A DNA stretch of 64,000 bases, taken from positions 952,501 to 1,016,500 of the forward strand of contig CAUJNA010001702.1 in assembly GCA_963377175.1 (NCBI GenBank), read 5' to 3'. Of this stretch, positions 10,700-20,519 are shown in pieces. Both the position numbers and the translations under genes were made by a program. Under the pieces are notes generated by a model. That model was not told where the DNA came from. It did not search any database and was given only the letters and a program-made list of their open reading frames with translations. Positions within the stretch are counted from its first letter, which is position 1, and each line of letters begins with the position of its first letter. The stretch comes from Effrenium voratum (taxonomy: Eukaryota; Sar; Dinophyceae; Suessiales; Symbiodiniaceae).

Positions 10700-13119
10700 G
10701 CCAGCTTCCTCACCTGCACGCTGTTTTTACGGAGGGCAGCGTCCTCGCGTGCACACGACGGCTACCGGGCCGGCGCCGCGACGCCCCAGGGGAAGATGGG
10801 CACGCCGCGAGAAGGTCACTCAAGTCCGGGCAAGGCCCATCAAGGTTGCTCAGGCCAGGGGAGGGCAAGGAAGTGAGGCTGTCAGCAAAGGCAAGCGAAG
10901 CTGCAGCGCACAACAAGCCGGACCATCGGTGGACATAAGCACTTCGAAGGGCAGGGCGAAGGGCCTCCGGCGCGGCTCGGGCTCTGGCACGCGCGAGGAG
11001 GCGGAGAAAAGAGGCGGCCTCTGACCCCCAGCGGCCTCCGACCTCTACACCGATCACAACCAGGCGGCAGCGGGCGCTGGCAAGAAGCTCGGGGTAGGTT
11101 GCTTCCTTGCGGCGCCGGGCCTCCAGAAGGGCGACGGGTCGGGCCGGGTCGCGCCGAGAACGGGCCTCCCCAGCGGCGGTGAGCGGGGACACAATGGTCG
11201 TGTCAACCGCGAGCTGGGCCCCATTCCACAAAGGGAGCCCGTTGGCGATGACCTCGATGCGACGGTCATCAAAGCGAGAGACCGCCACATTGAGGTCCCC
11301 CGGCCTCGCGGCACACGCGGGCTGCTGCACGCTCGAGCGGGCAGCCTCGACTCCGGAGTGCGCCAGACCGGGAGCACGCTGCACGGTGGTCGCCAAGAGG
11401 GTCAAGAGGGCGACGACACCGACAGGTGCGGGCGGACAGGGGCAGGGGGAGGCGGAGGCGCCGCAGGAGGAGAGCACGCAAGGGTTCGGAGGGGAAGGTG
11501 AGCTCAGGGCAGGTCGGAACGGTGGTGAAAGGCCGACTGCTGAATGGGCCAGTCTGGGAAAACAGAAGGGCCTGCGAGGGCACATCCAACTGAGCCAGGA
11601 GCTCCGTCTGGAGATGCGCGGCGACTGCGGCCGCAGCTGGCGCCTGCCAGCCCCGCGCGCTGGGTTCGGGCAAGTGGTCGCCTGGCTCGGGGGGGGCTTC
11701 GGCACCGAGGGTCACGGCATCCCATGTGGGCAAGTCAAACCCGGCCGCAGCAAGCGCTGCCTGTGACTGAAGCACGCCTCGGAGGGTGGGGCCGACGGGC
11801 TCGCCGGCTCCAAGCCTGGCAACAACGTCGGCGGCGAAGCGCGGGAGCTGGCGGTGCAGCACGGGAAGAGTGTCGGCCCACGAGGCCCAATACGCGGCCG
11901 GAGCGAGGGCGACCGCAAACCGCAGGTTGAGGCCACCCTGCTGGAAAGGGAGCTGGGCAAGGCGGAGCGCGTGGTCCGGGAGCGGGCCGGCCCCCAACAA
12001 ATCCGCAAGGCAGGCGGCGACAGCCGCGTCATGGGCTTCCGCAAAGGCGAGCGAAGCCACAGGTGGCAAGGACCGCAGAAGGTGACAGCAGCGCGGGGAA
12101 GCACAAAACAGAAGCAGCAACCATGCGGACTGAAGGTCGGGCAGCGAGCGGATGCCTTGAAGGAGCGAGTCCTGCTTGGCGCGTGTGGCTTGCAACTGGG
12201 TAGCAACATATGCAGGATGGCCACAAGGAACCCCAAGTGTCACCGACCCACACCGGGGCATCAGTGGCGCCAAGCTCACGGATGCCTGGCGGCTCGAGCC
12301 CGGCGGCGTTCCAAGCCCTTGTTTTGCCTTGGTGGACTTCGATGCGCGCATGCCGGAACAGGTGCTGGGACAGTAGGTCGAAAACCACACGGGCCTAAAT
12401 GTCATCGAGGTAGGCAAACACGAGTGCATAGAGTGCTGGCATGAGCGGGTCGCCTTGTTCACCGCCTTCTGCCTGGTCGATCGCGCGCGGCCGACCTGCA
12501 GCATCATGCCACACAAACCGAGAGGGTGCCGTGTAAAACTGCCGCACGAAAGGGAGACAGGCGCTAGCACCGGGCACGCGGGAAAGACCGCGGAGCATTG
12601 CCAGGCGGCTGACGGTGTCAAAAGCCCCAGCCCCATCCACGGACAGGATTGTGGCATCAGGATCTGCCTCCGTGGCGGCCTGGAGGGCGTGCGCAAGAGC
12701 TTCGGTGCCGGCACGTGTGGAGAGGGCGAACTGAAACGGCTGGCAGGCCTCCTGCAGGTTGGACGAAAAAATTTGGGCAAGGGAACGGGCCACAAGCCGA
12801 CGAAGGAAGTCACCGACCACTATGCCCTGACACGGCCATTTGGTTTCTGCAGCGCCACGATGCGGCCAAGGCCAATGGCGGCGGCGATGCCAGGGGGAAC
12901 CTGCGCCCGTGCGAGATCAGTGGCTGCTCGGACGAAAGCAAGACCAGATGCTTCGTCATCCAAAACAAGGCGGCACAACTCCGAGGTGTGGCCACTGGGG
13001 CCCGCTGCTGCTCCTTTACGGGCACGGCGCAGGTTTGCAAGGAGCGTGCGGGCGGAGAGCGCGACAGGGGCCTCAGGCTGGAATTCCAAAAGCGCCGGGT
13101 CCAGGAGCTCGTAGCGCAT
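10700..13119 (-). mobile_element. RLE non-LTR retrotransposon with intact RT motifs, frameshifted
   Basis: Minus frames 13119-12820, 12820-12395, 12813-11269 and 11705-10710 cover most of the polyprotein. The RT core is the best in the window: SVDGAGAFDTVSR (motif A), GEQGDPLMPALYAL (motif B) and VFAYLDDI (motif C). A long thumb and CRCRRPLDPLGDHRAAC follow. The nuclease-like end has DDRRIEVIANGLPLW, LAVDTTIVSPL, RRRKEATYPELL and VIGVEVGGRW. At least three frame changes interrupt it, at about 12.8, 12.4 and 11.3-11.7 kb. The AVDTT..K..YPEL..GVE arrangement fits a PD-(D/E)xK fold, an inference from motif order. Confidence 0.75.
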
Positions 13120-14110
13120 CTCCAGACGGAGCTCCTGGCTCAGTTGGATGTGCCCTCGCAGGCCCTTCTGTTTTCCCAGACTGGCCCATCGACCGACAAC
13201 ACGGTGGCATCCGGGTCGAACTCGGTAGCGAAAGACAGGGAGTGGGCGACTGCTTCAGCGCCAGCAGCGGAAAGTCACTGACAACTATGCCACGGACTCG
13301 ACCGTTTAGCTTCTAAAGGGCAACCACGCGGCCGAGGCCGCAAGCCGCTGCAACAGCTGGAGTTACTTGGGCTTGCGCCAGGGCCTGGGCGGCCTTGACA
13401 AACAGCTGGCTGGTGCGTTCGTCGCCCAAAACGACTCGGCAGCACTCGGCAGTCAGACCAGAAGGCCCAGCACCAGCACCCTTGCGGGCGCGCCGGAGGT
13501 TGGCAAGCAGCAAGCCGGGCGGCAGGCGCACAGGGACTCCGGCTGGAAACTGGAGCAGGGCGGAGTCAATGTCTCCGTACGGCTCGGACGGCCGGCGCTC
13601 GGGTCACGAAGCTCAACAAGGGTGGCCTCCGAGCGCGGGGAAAATGGGCAGAGCGGGCCTACCCAGAGTTTGCGCGGGCGCACAGACGCCGGTTGGTCGT
13701 GCTTGCAGTCGAGGTTGGCGGGCGGTGGAGTCATGAGGCCGCCTCCTTCATCCGGTCTTTGGCCCGCGCCCGGGCACTTGAAGCGCCAGCTCGGCTGCGC
13801 CGACCGGCGGGCCGTGCGGGCGACTTCCCTTGGGCGAGTTGTCGGCCGCCAGCTCCGCCCTCGTGGCCATTGCGACGGCGCGCCACGGCGAGGGCAGCAC
13901 CAGCGACCCGACCCCCGCGCCGAACGGGCTGGCCCTGGCCTGACAAAGGCGAGACAAGGGCTGCGTCTACTGCAAGTTGCTGGCCCCCCCACAGTGGGAG
14001 GCCATTGGCCACGACCTCCAGCCGCCTATCGTCGACGCGGTCAACTTGAAGGTTCAAGTCCGCAAGGCGTGTGTTGGAGGTGACTCTGGCTCCAGCTTCT
14101 CTGCACTGTC
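13120..14110. mobile_element. Rearranged retrotransposon pieces in opposite orientations
   Basis: Four pieces of the same ORF are joined in mixed directions. 13118-13190 reads on the plus strand as QTELLAQLDVPSQALLFSQ, which is minus-oriented in the neighbour at about 11.55 kb. 13531-13313 is minus, an RT N-terminal piece with RRARKGAGAGPSGLTAECC. 13640-13800 is plus and encodes the nuclease end with LAVEVGGRWSHEAASFIRS. 13870-14105 is minus and almost identical to 4060-4290 of the large element. The pieces form fold-back junctions near 13115 and 13810. No piece is a usable gene. Confidence 0.6.
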
Positions 14111-14117
14111 GAGCGCC

Positions 14118-14475
14118 GCAGACGGCTGTCCCGGCGCGAGTGGCGTGGCCGCTCCATCAAGGCTGCTATCGGACGCCATTCAGGGCAGCTGACCGTTGGT
14201 CACGGGGCCGGTCCCCCCAGGGCAGCTGACCGTTGTCGACCCTGGGACGGTCCCCCAGATGCCGTTTGTTTTTGACACTGTACCGGCCCTAGTGGTGTTG
14301 ACCGTTGTCTGCCCTGGGACGGTCCCCCAGATGCTCTTTTTTATACTGGACCATCCCCCAGTAGTGCAGACCGATTGTTTGAGCTGGGACGGTCCCCCAA
14401 CGCCGTGTTTTTATACTGGACCGGCCCCCAGTGGCGCTGACCGAATGTTTAAGCTGGGACGGTCCCCCAGTTTGT
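14118..14475. repeat. Minisatellite copy 2
   Basis: The leader GCAGACGGCTGTCCCGGCG and the next 90 or so bases match 9940 onward with few changes. GGGACGGTCCCCCAG/A units at about 14245, 14317, 14386 and 14458 alternate with T-runs and TATACTGGACC. This copy has one more unit than copy 1, as expected for a minisatellite. It ends in a T-rich stretch (14470-14525) similar to the A-tails of the neighbouring elements read from the other strand. Confidence 0.8.
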
Positions 14476-14743
14476 TTTGTTGTTTTTTTGTTTTCCTGTG
14501 TTTGTTGGTTTTTTGTTTGTTTTCTCCTCCTCCTGGCCCGGCCTCCGACACGGAGGTCTTAACAAAGAGCTGTTGTTGACCTGGACAGCTTCCAGGGGAC
14601 TGTTTGTTTATACTGGGCCTGCCCCCAAGCTATGCAATCCGTGGCGCCCCGCCGCGTAACCAAAAGGAAAAGGACCCCAAACGAACCAGGGCCAGCCCCA
14701 AAACCAAACAACCGAAAACCGGGGGGGGAGGAGCCAACCAACA

Positions 14744-14778
14744 CTTGAGCCAAAATGGTGGCAACCTTGAGCCAAAAT
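14744..14778 (-). other. Two tandem relics of the dinoflagellate spliced leader
   Basis: On the minus strand the sequence holds CCATTTTGGCTCAAG (14758-14744), preceded eight bases earlier by TATTTTGGCTCAAG (14779-14766). The dinoflagellate spliced leader ends in GCCATTTTGGCTCAAG. The 3' 15 bases match exactly in the first copy and 13 in the second. Tandem truncated leaders of this kind are known in dinoflagellate genomes as traces of trans-spliced mRNAs copied back into DNA and spliced again. The sequence downstream on the minus strand (14743 to about 14570) would then be the retroposed transcript; no protein is recognisable in it. Confidence 0.6.
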
Positions 14779-14799
14779 ACTTTGCGCGCGCGAGCAGGC

Positions 14800-15200
14800 G
14801 CGCACGAGGACGAGCAGGCGTCAGCGCCGGCTCTGGAGGAGCTCAGGGTAAGTGTGGTGGCGCTTGCGGCGGCAGATCTGGTGCAGGGCAAGGCCGGGTT
14901 CGCGGTCGGCTCCTGGCCGCGGAGCACCGTCAGCTCGGACAGGGCTGACGAGGGTGGTTGACGACCTGCACGCCGCCCCAAATGGGCAAAGCTTTGGCCA
15001 CAACCTCCAGGCGGCGGTCGTCCAGCACCGGCGCGTCGAGGTTGAGGCGCGCGCCGCACGATGGCCCCCCAAGGCATCCAGGCTCCCCGACACGAGCACA
15101 CCCGCTCACTGAAGGGGAGCGGCACGCGCAGGCGGCGCAAGGCCGCAACCGGGACGCTGAACTGGGGGGTGGTTGGGGGGGGACAGTGAAGAAGCACCCG
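14800..15200 (-). mobile_element. Decayed C-terminal retrotransposon fragment
   Basis: Minus frames at 15197-14821 retain the C-terminal signature in pieces: LRRLRVPLPFSERVCSC, DALGGHRAAR (degenerate CCHC), LDDRRLEVVAKALPIWGG and KRHHTYPELLQSRR. The pieces lie in three different frames, so several indels have occurred. The fragment ends just upstream of the spliced-leader relics. Confidence 0.6.
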
Positions 15201-15239
15201 GCATGGTTGCCTGCTTAGGAAAGGAACAACGCGCGAGAG

Positions 15240-16240
15240 GCAGGATCAGGGGGCGCCTTCGACCACGTCTCCCGGGCGAGCATGTTCCCCCAGCTTGCGT
15301 CGCACGAGCGCCTCGCTCCGCTGCTGCCATACGTGCGGCAGTTTTATGGCCAGGCCTCGCAGTACTTGTGGTACGACAACGATGGCATGGCGCATGTCGT
15401 CGAACAAGGCGAAGTAGGGGAACAGGCGGATGATGCCTGGCTTGCTCTTGCCAGGAAAAGGCTCTTTGCGCTTATCTGGATGACATTTATATCCTCTCGC
15501 GGCCCGGTAGTGTGTCATTTTTCAAGTGTTGCAGGCGCATCTGCAGGCGCATGCAGGCATCCAGGTCAACTTGGGGAAGACTCGGGCTTGGAGCGCCGGC
15601 GGTGTGCTGCTGCCAGGCGTGGAGGCCTTCGGGAGCGCCGGGGACCCCAACTGGGTGGGCGATCCATCCCTGCCGCCCGACAAGCAGGGGTTGGTTGTCC
15701 TCGGGTCCCCTCTCGGCAGCCTCTCGTTCACACAAACGTTCTTGGCCGAGAAGCGCGCGGCCCAAGACGCACTGCCCATGACAAGACCACACACGCGCCC
15801 GTTCGGCTTTTGCAAAGCGACCATGCGGCCCCTCAAGGATCTCAGCAGGGACATCGGCACGTGCGAGAGCCCGCACGGCTCGTGCCAAGAGGGAAGTGCT
15901 TTCTTCATCATCCAACAAGATGCGGTAATGTTGGCGGTGGCGCCAGACGGACCAGGAGCTGCTCCCCGCCGTGCACTCCGCAAATTGGAGGCTGGAAGGC
16001 TTGATCCTCAGGTGGCACGGGCCTCGCGAGTGAGGGCGGTCGGCGCGCGGGGTCACGCAACTCCCAGAGGGTTTCCAGTCAGCGGCTTCTGGGTCAGCGG
16101 CATCTGGCGCTGGCACGCCCTGGTGGCCAGGGGGGGCACCAAGCACACCACGCGTCACTTGAGCAGGGGCATCCGCAGGCCGAGAGGGCCAACGAAAGAG
16201 CTGCACGGAAAGGTCCCCACAAAAAACTTGGCCAGGCAAC
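15240..16240. mobile_element. Inverted retrotransposon fragment pair
   Basis: 15248-15770 reads on the plus strand as the central RT and start of the thumb: LLPYVRQFYGQASQYLWYD, then QVNLGKTRAWSAGGVLLPG and GLVVLGSPLGSLSF. From about 15775 to 16240 the orientation flips to minus and gives the RT N-terminus with GRMVALQKPNGRVCGLVMG and DDEESTSLLARAVRALARA. The conserved catalytic LDD region is damaged. The two halves meet head to head near 15775. Confidence 0.6.
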
Positions 16241-17089
16241 GCTGCTCAGGGAGTTCCTGCAAGTCTACTTGGTCGAATCGGGCAAGGGCAGCACGGACGA
16301 GGGGGGGGCTGCCCAGGTCCGGCATGCGCGACAAACCTGTTGGGGGCCCGTTGGCAGGGGAGCTGGGCGCGGGTGTGATGCCGTGTGCCGGGTTGCGGGG
16401 CCAACGTTTGTTTTTTTGAGAAAGCCATGAGGAAGCGGGCGCTGGTCCGGAACTGACCGCGCGGTGGGCGGTCGCACGACCATCGGCGGTGCGGGCTGGG
16501 CGCCCGAGCGCAACCGATCAGCCAACACAGACTGGTCAGAAGCACCACGCCTCCCGCCAAGGACGTGCGGTGGGGACCGAATGTAGCGGCATGGGTGGCT
16601 GAGCACCGTCTCTACATCCAAGGCATCAATGGCTGTGAAGGCTGCTCTCAAGCAAGCCCCTTGCAACGAGGGAAAAGCGTGTTGGCTGTGCAACATCTGC
16701 CTCGTCAAGTTCACTTGGCTCGGCTGCTGGTGCTGGACTCATATGGCTTGAACCGAGTAAAATGGGAATGTATTGTGCCAATTACCACTGAGCGAGGTCA
16801 AAACCTTGGACTGGGCTGGCAGCAGTTGATGCTGATGCCTGGGCGCGTATGATGACCGAGTTCGTGGACTTAGGGTACGAATCATTTGTTCTTTCTCACC
16901 CGCTTGCGCCCTAGAGGGGCTGCCTCCGGACATGCAGGCACAACAGGCTGCCTCCAGAACATCAAGGACGTGTAGCCTTTGGCTGTCGCTACATGGAGTC
17001 CAGGTGACGGCTGCTTCCTTCGAGTGCACGAAGGGATGACATTAAGGCGCCCCGGAGGCGGCTGGCGCTCCGCTTGAAGCTCTGGCACG
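16241..17089. other. No gene recognised
   Basis: I see no convincing coding frame here. Base composition falls from the G+C-rich retrotransposon array toward the mixed composition of the host intergenic DNA to the right. Confidence 0.5.
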
Positions 17090-17420
17090 TCACTGGACAG
17101 CAACGCTGCGCACAGCAAGCTGGCTGCAAGCGCATGCTGGGCCGCCCAACGCCTGGCGCAAGCAGCTTCTAGCACGCCACGCCTCCACGTAGCAATGACT
17201 TCGACGCGCCTGTCGTCCAGTGTTGGCTGTCGCTGGCAGCTGCGCGCTTAAGTTGGCAGCTGCATTTGTGCTGCGCGCCTTGTTGGGGGCAAGCTGCACG
17301 ATGGTCGTCAACAAGGTCGAGACGGTGATCGCATCGGCAGTTGCGGGCCGCAAAAAAAGCAGCGAGGGCAAGCTCCAGGCTGATGCCGCGGTTGTGCGGG
17401 CCAGTTCGCGAAAACAAGAG
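17090..17420 (-). mobile_element. Highly decayed retrotransposon C-terminus
   Basis: The minus frame 17417-17169 still shows ARNCRCDHRLDLVDDHRAAC, the family CCHC motif, after SRTGPHNRG. The rest is disrupted by stops and frameshifts. It is the rightmost recognisable member of the array and the most diverged one. Confidence 0.6.
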
Positions 17421-17577
17421 AGCCTGAAAAGCTGGGCCGATCTGGGCGAGGACCTCACCATGAAGCTGCCGGAAAACAGACTGGTGGCGGCGACTGCCAC
17501 CCGGAAGGCGGGGGACCAGCGCGTCTCCGACGAGACCCTGAGTTTTGCATAGAAATTTGGAAGGCTTCCACTCCTGA

Positions 17578-17885
17578 GATTCTGCATCCCCAGCATTATC
17601 AGGGCTGGCGGAATGTTTTTTCTTTTTGTGTTGCTGACATCAAGCATGTTTGAGTCTTGGTGGGGTGGCGATCTAAGGAACTGCTAAAATCGGAATCCCT
17701 ATTTATAGGGCGTCGCTGCGAAACATCCCCAGCATTATTGTGCTTTTGGAAGTCCATATTTCGGGTATTTCAACGGGTTGCTTCTTTTTGTTGTTGTTAA
17801 TTGCGGGAAAAATCGAAACACTGCTTTTTTGGAAGCTGCATCCCCAGCAGCCTCTGCATCCCCAGCATTATCTGCATCCCCAGCC
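17578..17885 (+). repeat. Dispersed and tandem GCATCCCCAGCATTAT units
   Basis: The phrase CATCCCCAGCATTAT occurs near 17586, 17727 and 17860, with CATCCCCAGCAGCCT and CATCCCCAGCCTTCC beside the last one. At 17833-17885 four units follow each other every 14-18 bases. No coding frame crosses the block. The function is unknown. Confidence 0.6.
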
Positions 17886-20519
17886 TTCCCTGTGATATTC
17901 TGATCTTTCCCATGCAGTCGGCTGCAGCCTCCGCATTCTCAGCATATGGGATCTTTTGACGCAATAGGATTGCTGACTCACATGGCATACTGAGTTGTCA
18001 CGTCCGAAATTCATACAATGATAGATTCGGATGCGAAGACCGGACTTTTTTTGCCATCTTGGCATTAGATATTGCAGGAGAAACCCCACTCAGCGCGCCT
18101 AGGGATACGAACCCGCAGACCAACCCATTATCCGAGGGCGGCAGCAAGCTCGCACAAGCGGCAGTCGTCGCACCACAGATGGCATCGGCGGATCGCGTAG
18201 CAATTTCAATAGTTCTTGCGAAGATATGTTGAAAGCTGGACCGACTCATATTTCGACCCTTCAAGGTGAACAGCTTCATGCCGCCATCGCGTCAAATCCG
18301 CTTTTCGGGAGGGAGGTGCCCTCTCCAGCGTCTGCAGGCCGCAGCCACTGAGGCTGCGATCTGGCGCGAGGTCGCCAAAAACCGCCCTGGAAATATGAAG
18401 ACTGAAGCGGCAAGCGGGAAGCGCGTCGCGCCGCCACAACGGGAAGAGGGTTCGGCTCGGGAGATAGTGAGGGCGTCGGCAAGGTCCGGCGACTCATCCG
18501 TTGGAGACTGGCCAGGTAACAGCAACGCCTCCGAGCCAAAAGCCCGAACCACGCAGCTGCGGATGGCTAGGCGCTGTGGGCTTGGCGCAGCGTCCAACAT
18601 CCATGTTGGCGTAAGAAGTGCTACATCTGTTCCTTTTTAGTGCTAGCGCAAAATGCTCCAACAGTTTTGCGGGAGAAGGCATGCTGCACACAGGGGAAAA
18701 CAAGTATCCCCCTTCACATTGGCGCGAGCTGGGACCAAAGGGCCAACAATGGACCAAAAGCAATCGGACCTTCGCGTTGATTGTGGGACCTTGCTCGCGT
18801 AGTAGAGGGCTTGCTGGTTGCTAGTGAGGCTTCGTTGGGATGACTTCAATCTAAGAGCCCTATATTTTGACACACGTCGGGGCAGCGAGCCTCATGGCCG
18901 ATGGCGGTTCAGTGCACTCCGTGTCATTCTTTTGGGCCAAGCGCATGCACCCCAAGCGCCGGCGCTAAGACCTTCACTCCGCTGGCGCGTAAGCAGAGCT
19001 CAACTGGACATCCTCAGAAACGGCCACCACCCACATCTCCTGTGTTTGTCCCGTGCTGCATTTCCTTGCTCGGCCAGCCGTTCAAGCTTTTTGCCCATAT
19101 TTGCCCAGCGCGAGACACTGCCTCCATCCCTCCACTTCGCCTCTCACACCTCGTGAATTCTGCCGACGTGCTCAGCTGCGGCAAAGACTATGGTTCATTG
19201 CAAGTCAAGCACTTTTGCGCGCATGACGTCGCATCAACCGCCAAATGTCCATGATCGAGAGACGGGGCAAAAACCTCAGTTGCGATAGCCGGCCTCGGGG
19301 CTTGGCTTGGGACGCCGGGAATGAAAAGAATACTCAAGACATGCAAAGGCTGGGAACGGGAAATGACAAGGACATGGAAGGCGAGGACTTGGAAAGGAAA
19401 AGCAGGCTCAATCTTGTGTGGTTGCCCTCGGGGAAAAAGTGGGACAACTGATATTGTTCGCTTCATGTTCCTTTACCTTTCCCTTCCCGCTTTGGTTCCC
19501 ATTCCAAATTATTTCCTCCCATTCCATTTCTTGCTATCGTCCTTCCCTTCATCATCACTTAACAACTGTCACTCACTATTCTTTCCATGGAACTCTTCCG
19601 TTGCAAACGAGAAAGGCGGCGGGGCTTGGGGCGGGTTCGGCAAAAGTCCAATGCGCTGGCGCTTGACCCCTTCAAGGGGGGTTGGGTGTGCGGCAATGTG
19701 CAAACCTGTTGCTCACGTGAATCGTATCTATCGTGTCGGACACAAGTTGCTTCTTACCGGCCTTTTCCACACTCCGCTCCTTCATCACAGGCAAGTCTGC
19801 GCAGCTCTCATGCGCCTTTCCCGCATAAGACTTTCTGGATGTCCCGTGCCTTCTGTGCAGTCCACTGAAAGCCACCCCGATGACAACTCACGTGAAAATC
19901 AGTCGACGTTGTCCTGGAAAACACGCATCTCGGCCTGCACAGGAAGCAAGCAAAAATTTGTCAGGTGATGGGCATGCCCCATATCCCTGGTCTTGATCTA
20001 CCCAGGTTTCTTGACTGGCATGTGTATTTTGAAGGTACCTGATTTGGGTCGGCTTTCAAAGCCAAAGGGAAGAGTGCATTCGATATTGGTGATCTCGAAA
20101 TATGTCCCCGGAATACAGTCCAAATTCCACTGGATCAACATACCCAGTGGAAGATGACAGATGTTGGGGTTCTCTATTTCTACACGAGCGCGCATGCGCG
20201 CACACACACACACACTTACATGTGTGGCCTCTTGCATCACCTTCGACTTCACAGGCAGCTTCAGAGTGCAACGCTTCGGTTCCGTCAGGACCCGCCGTAC
20301 TCCTCGGCACAGAGACCCCAGAGACCCAAAGACTTAGATTCTTGGCCAGTCCGGGATAGCAAAAGCCCGAAGGGTTCCAAGCAAAGGAGAAGGTTGAGAA
20401 GGTCTAAGGCGGATTTTGAACCCGGGCAAAGGAAACTTGGCAGCTGATCCAAATTTCCGTCCTGTGGCCGGTGGCCAGAATCCAAGAACAGCCAAAACGG
20501 CAAGTTAAATCTGACCAGG
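17886..20519. other. No confident gene; one G+C-rich open stretch
   Basis: Most of this stretch has no coherent frame. About 18266-18640 is richer in G+C than its surroundings and is open on both strands (124 residues on plus), with a polar, Ala-rich plus-strand translation. It could be an exon or a decayed element; there is no family resemblance to decide. A CA microsatellite lies at about 20200-20216. Confidence 0.3.
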
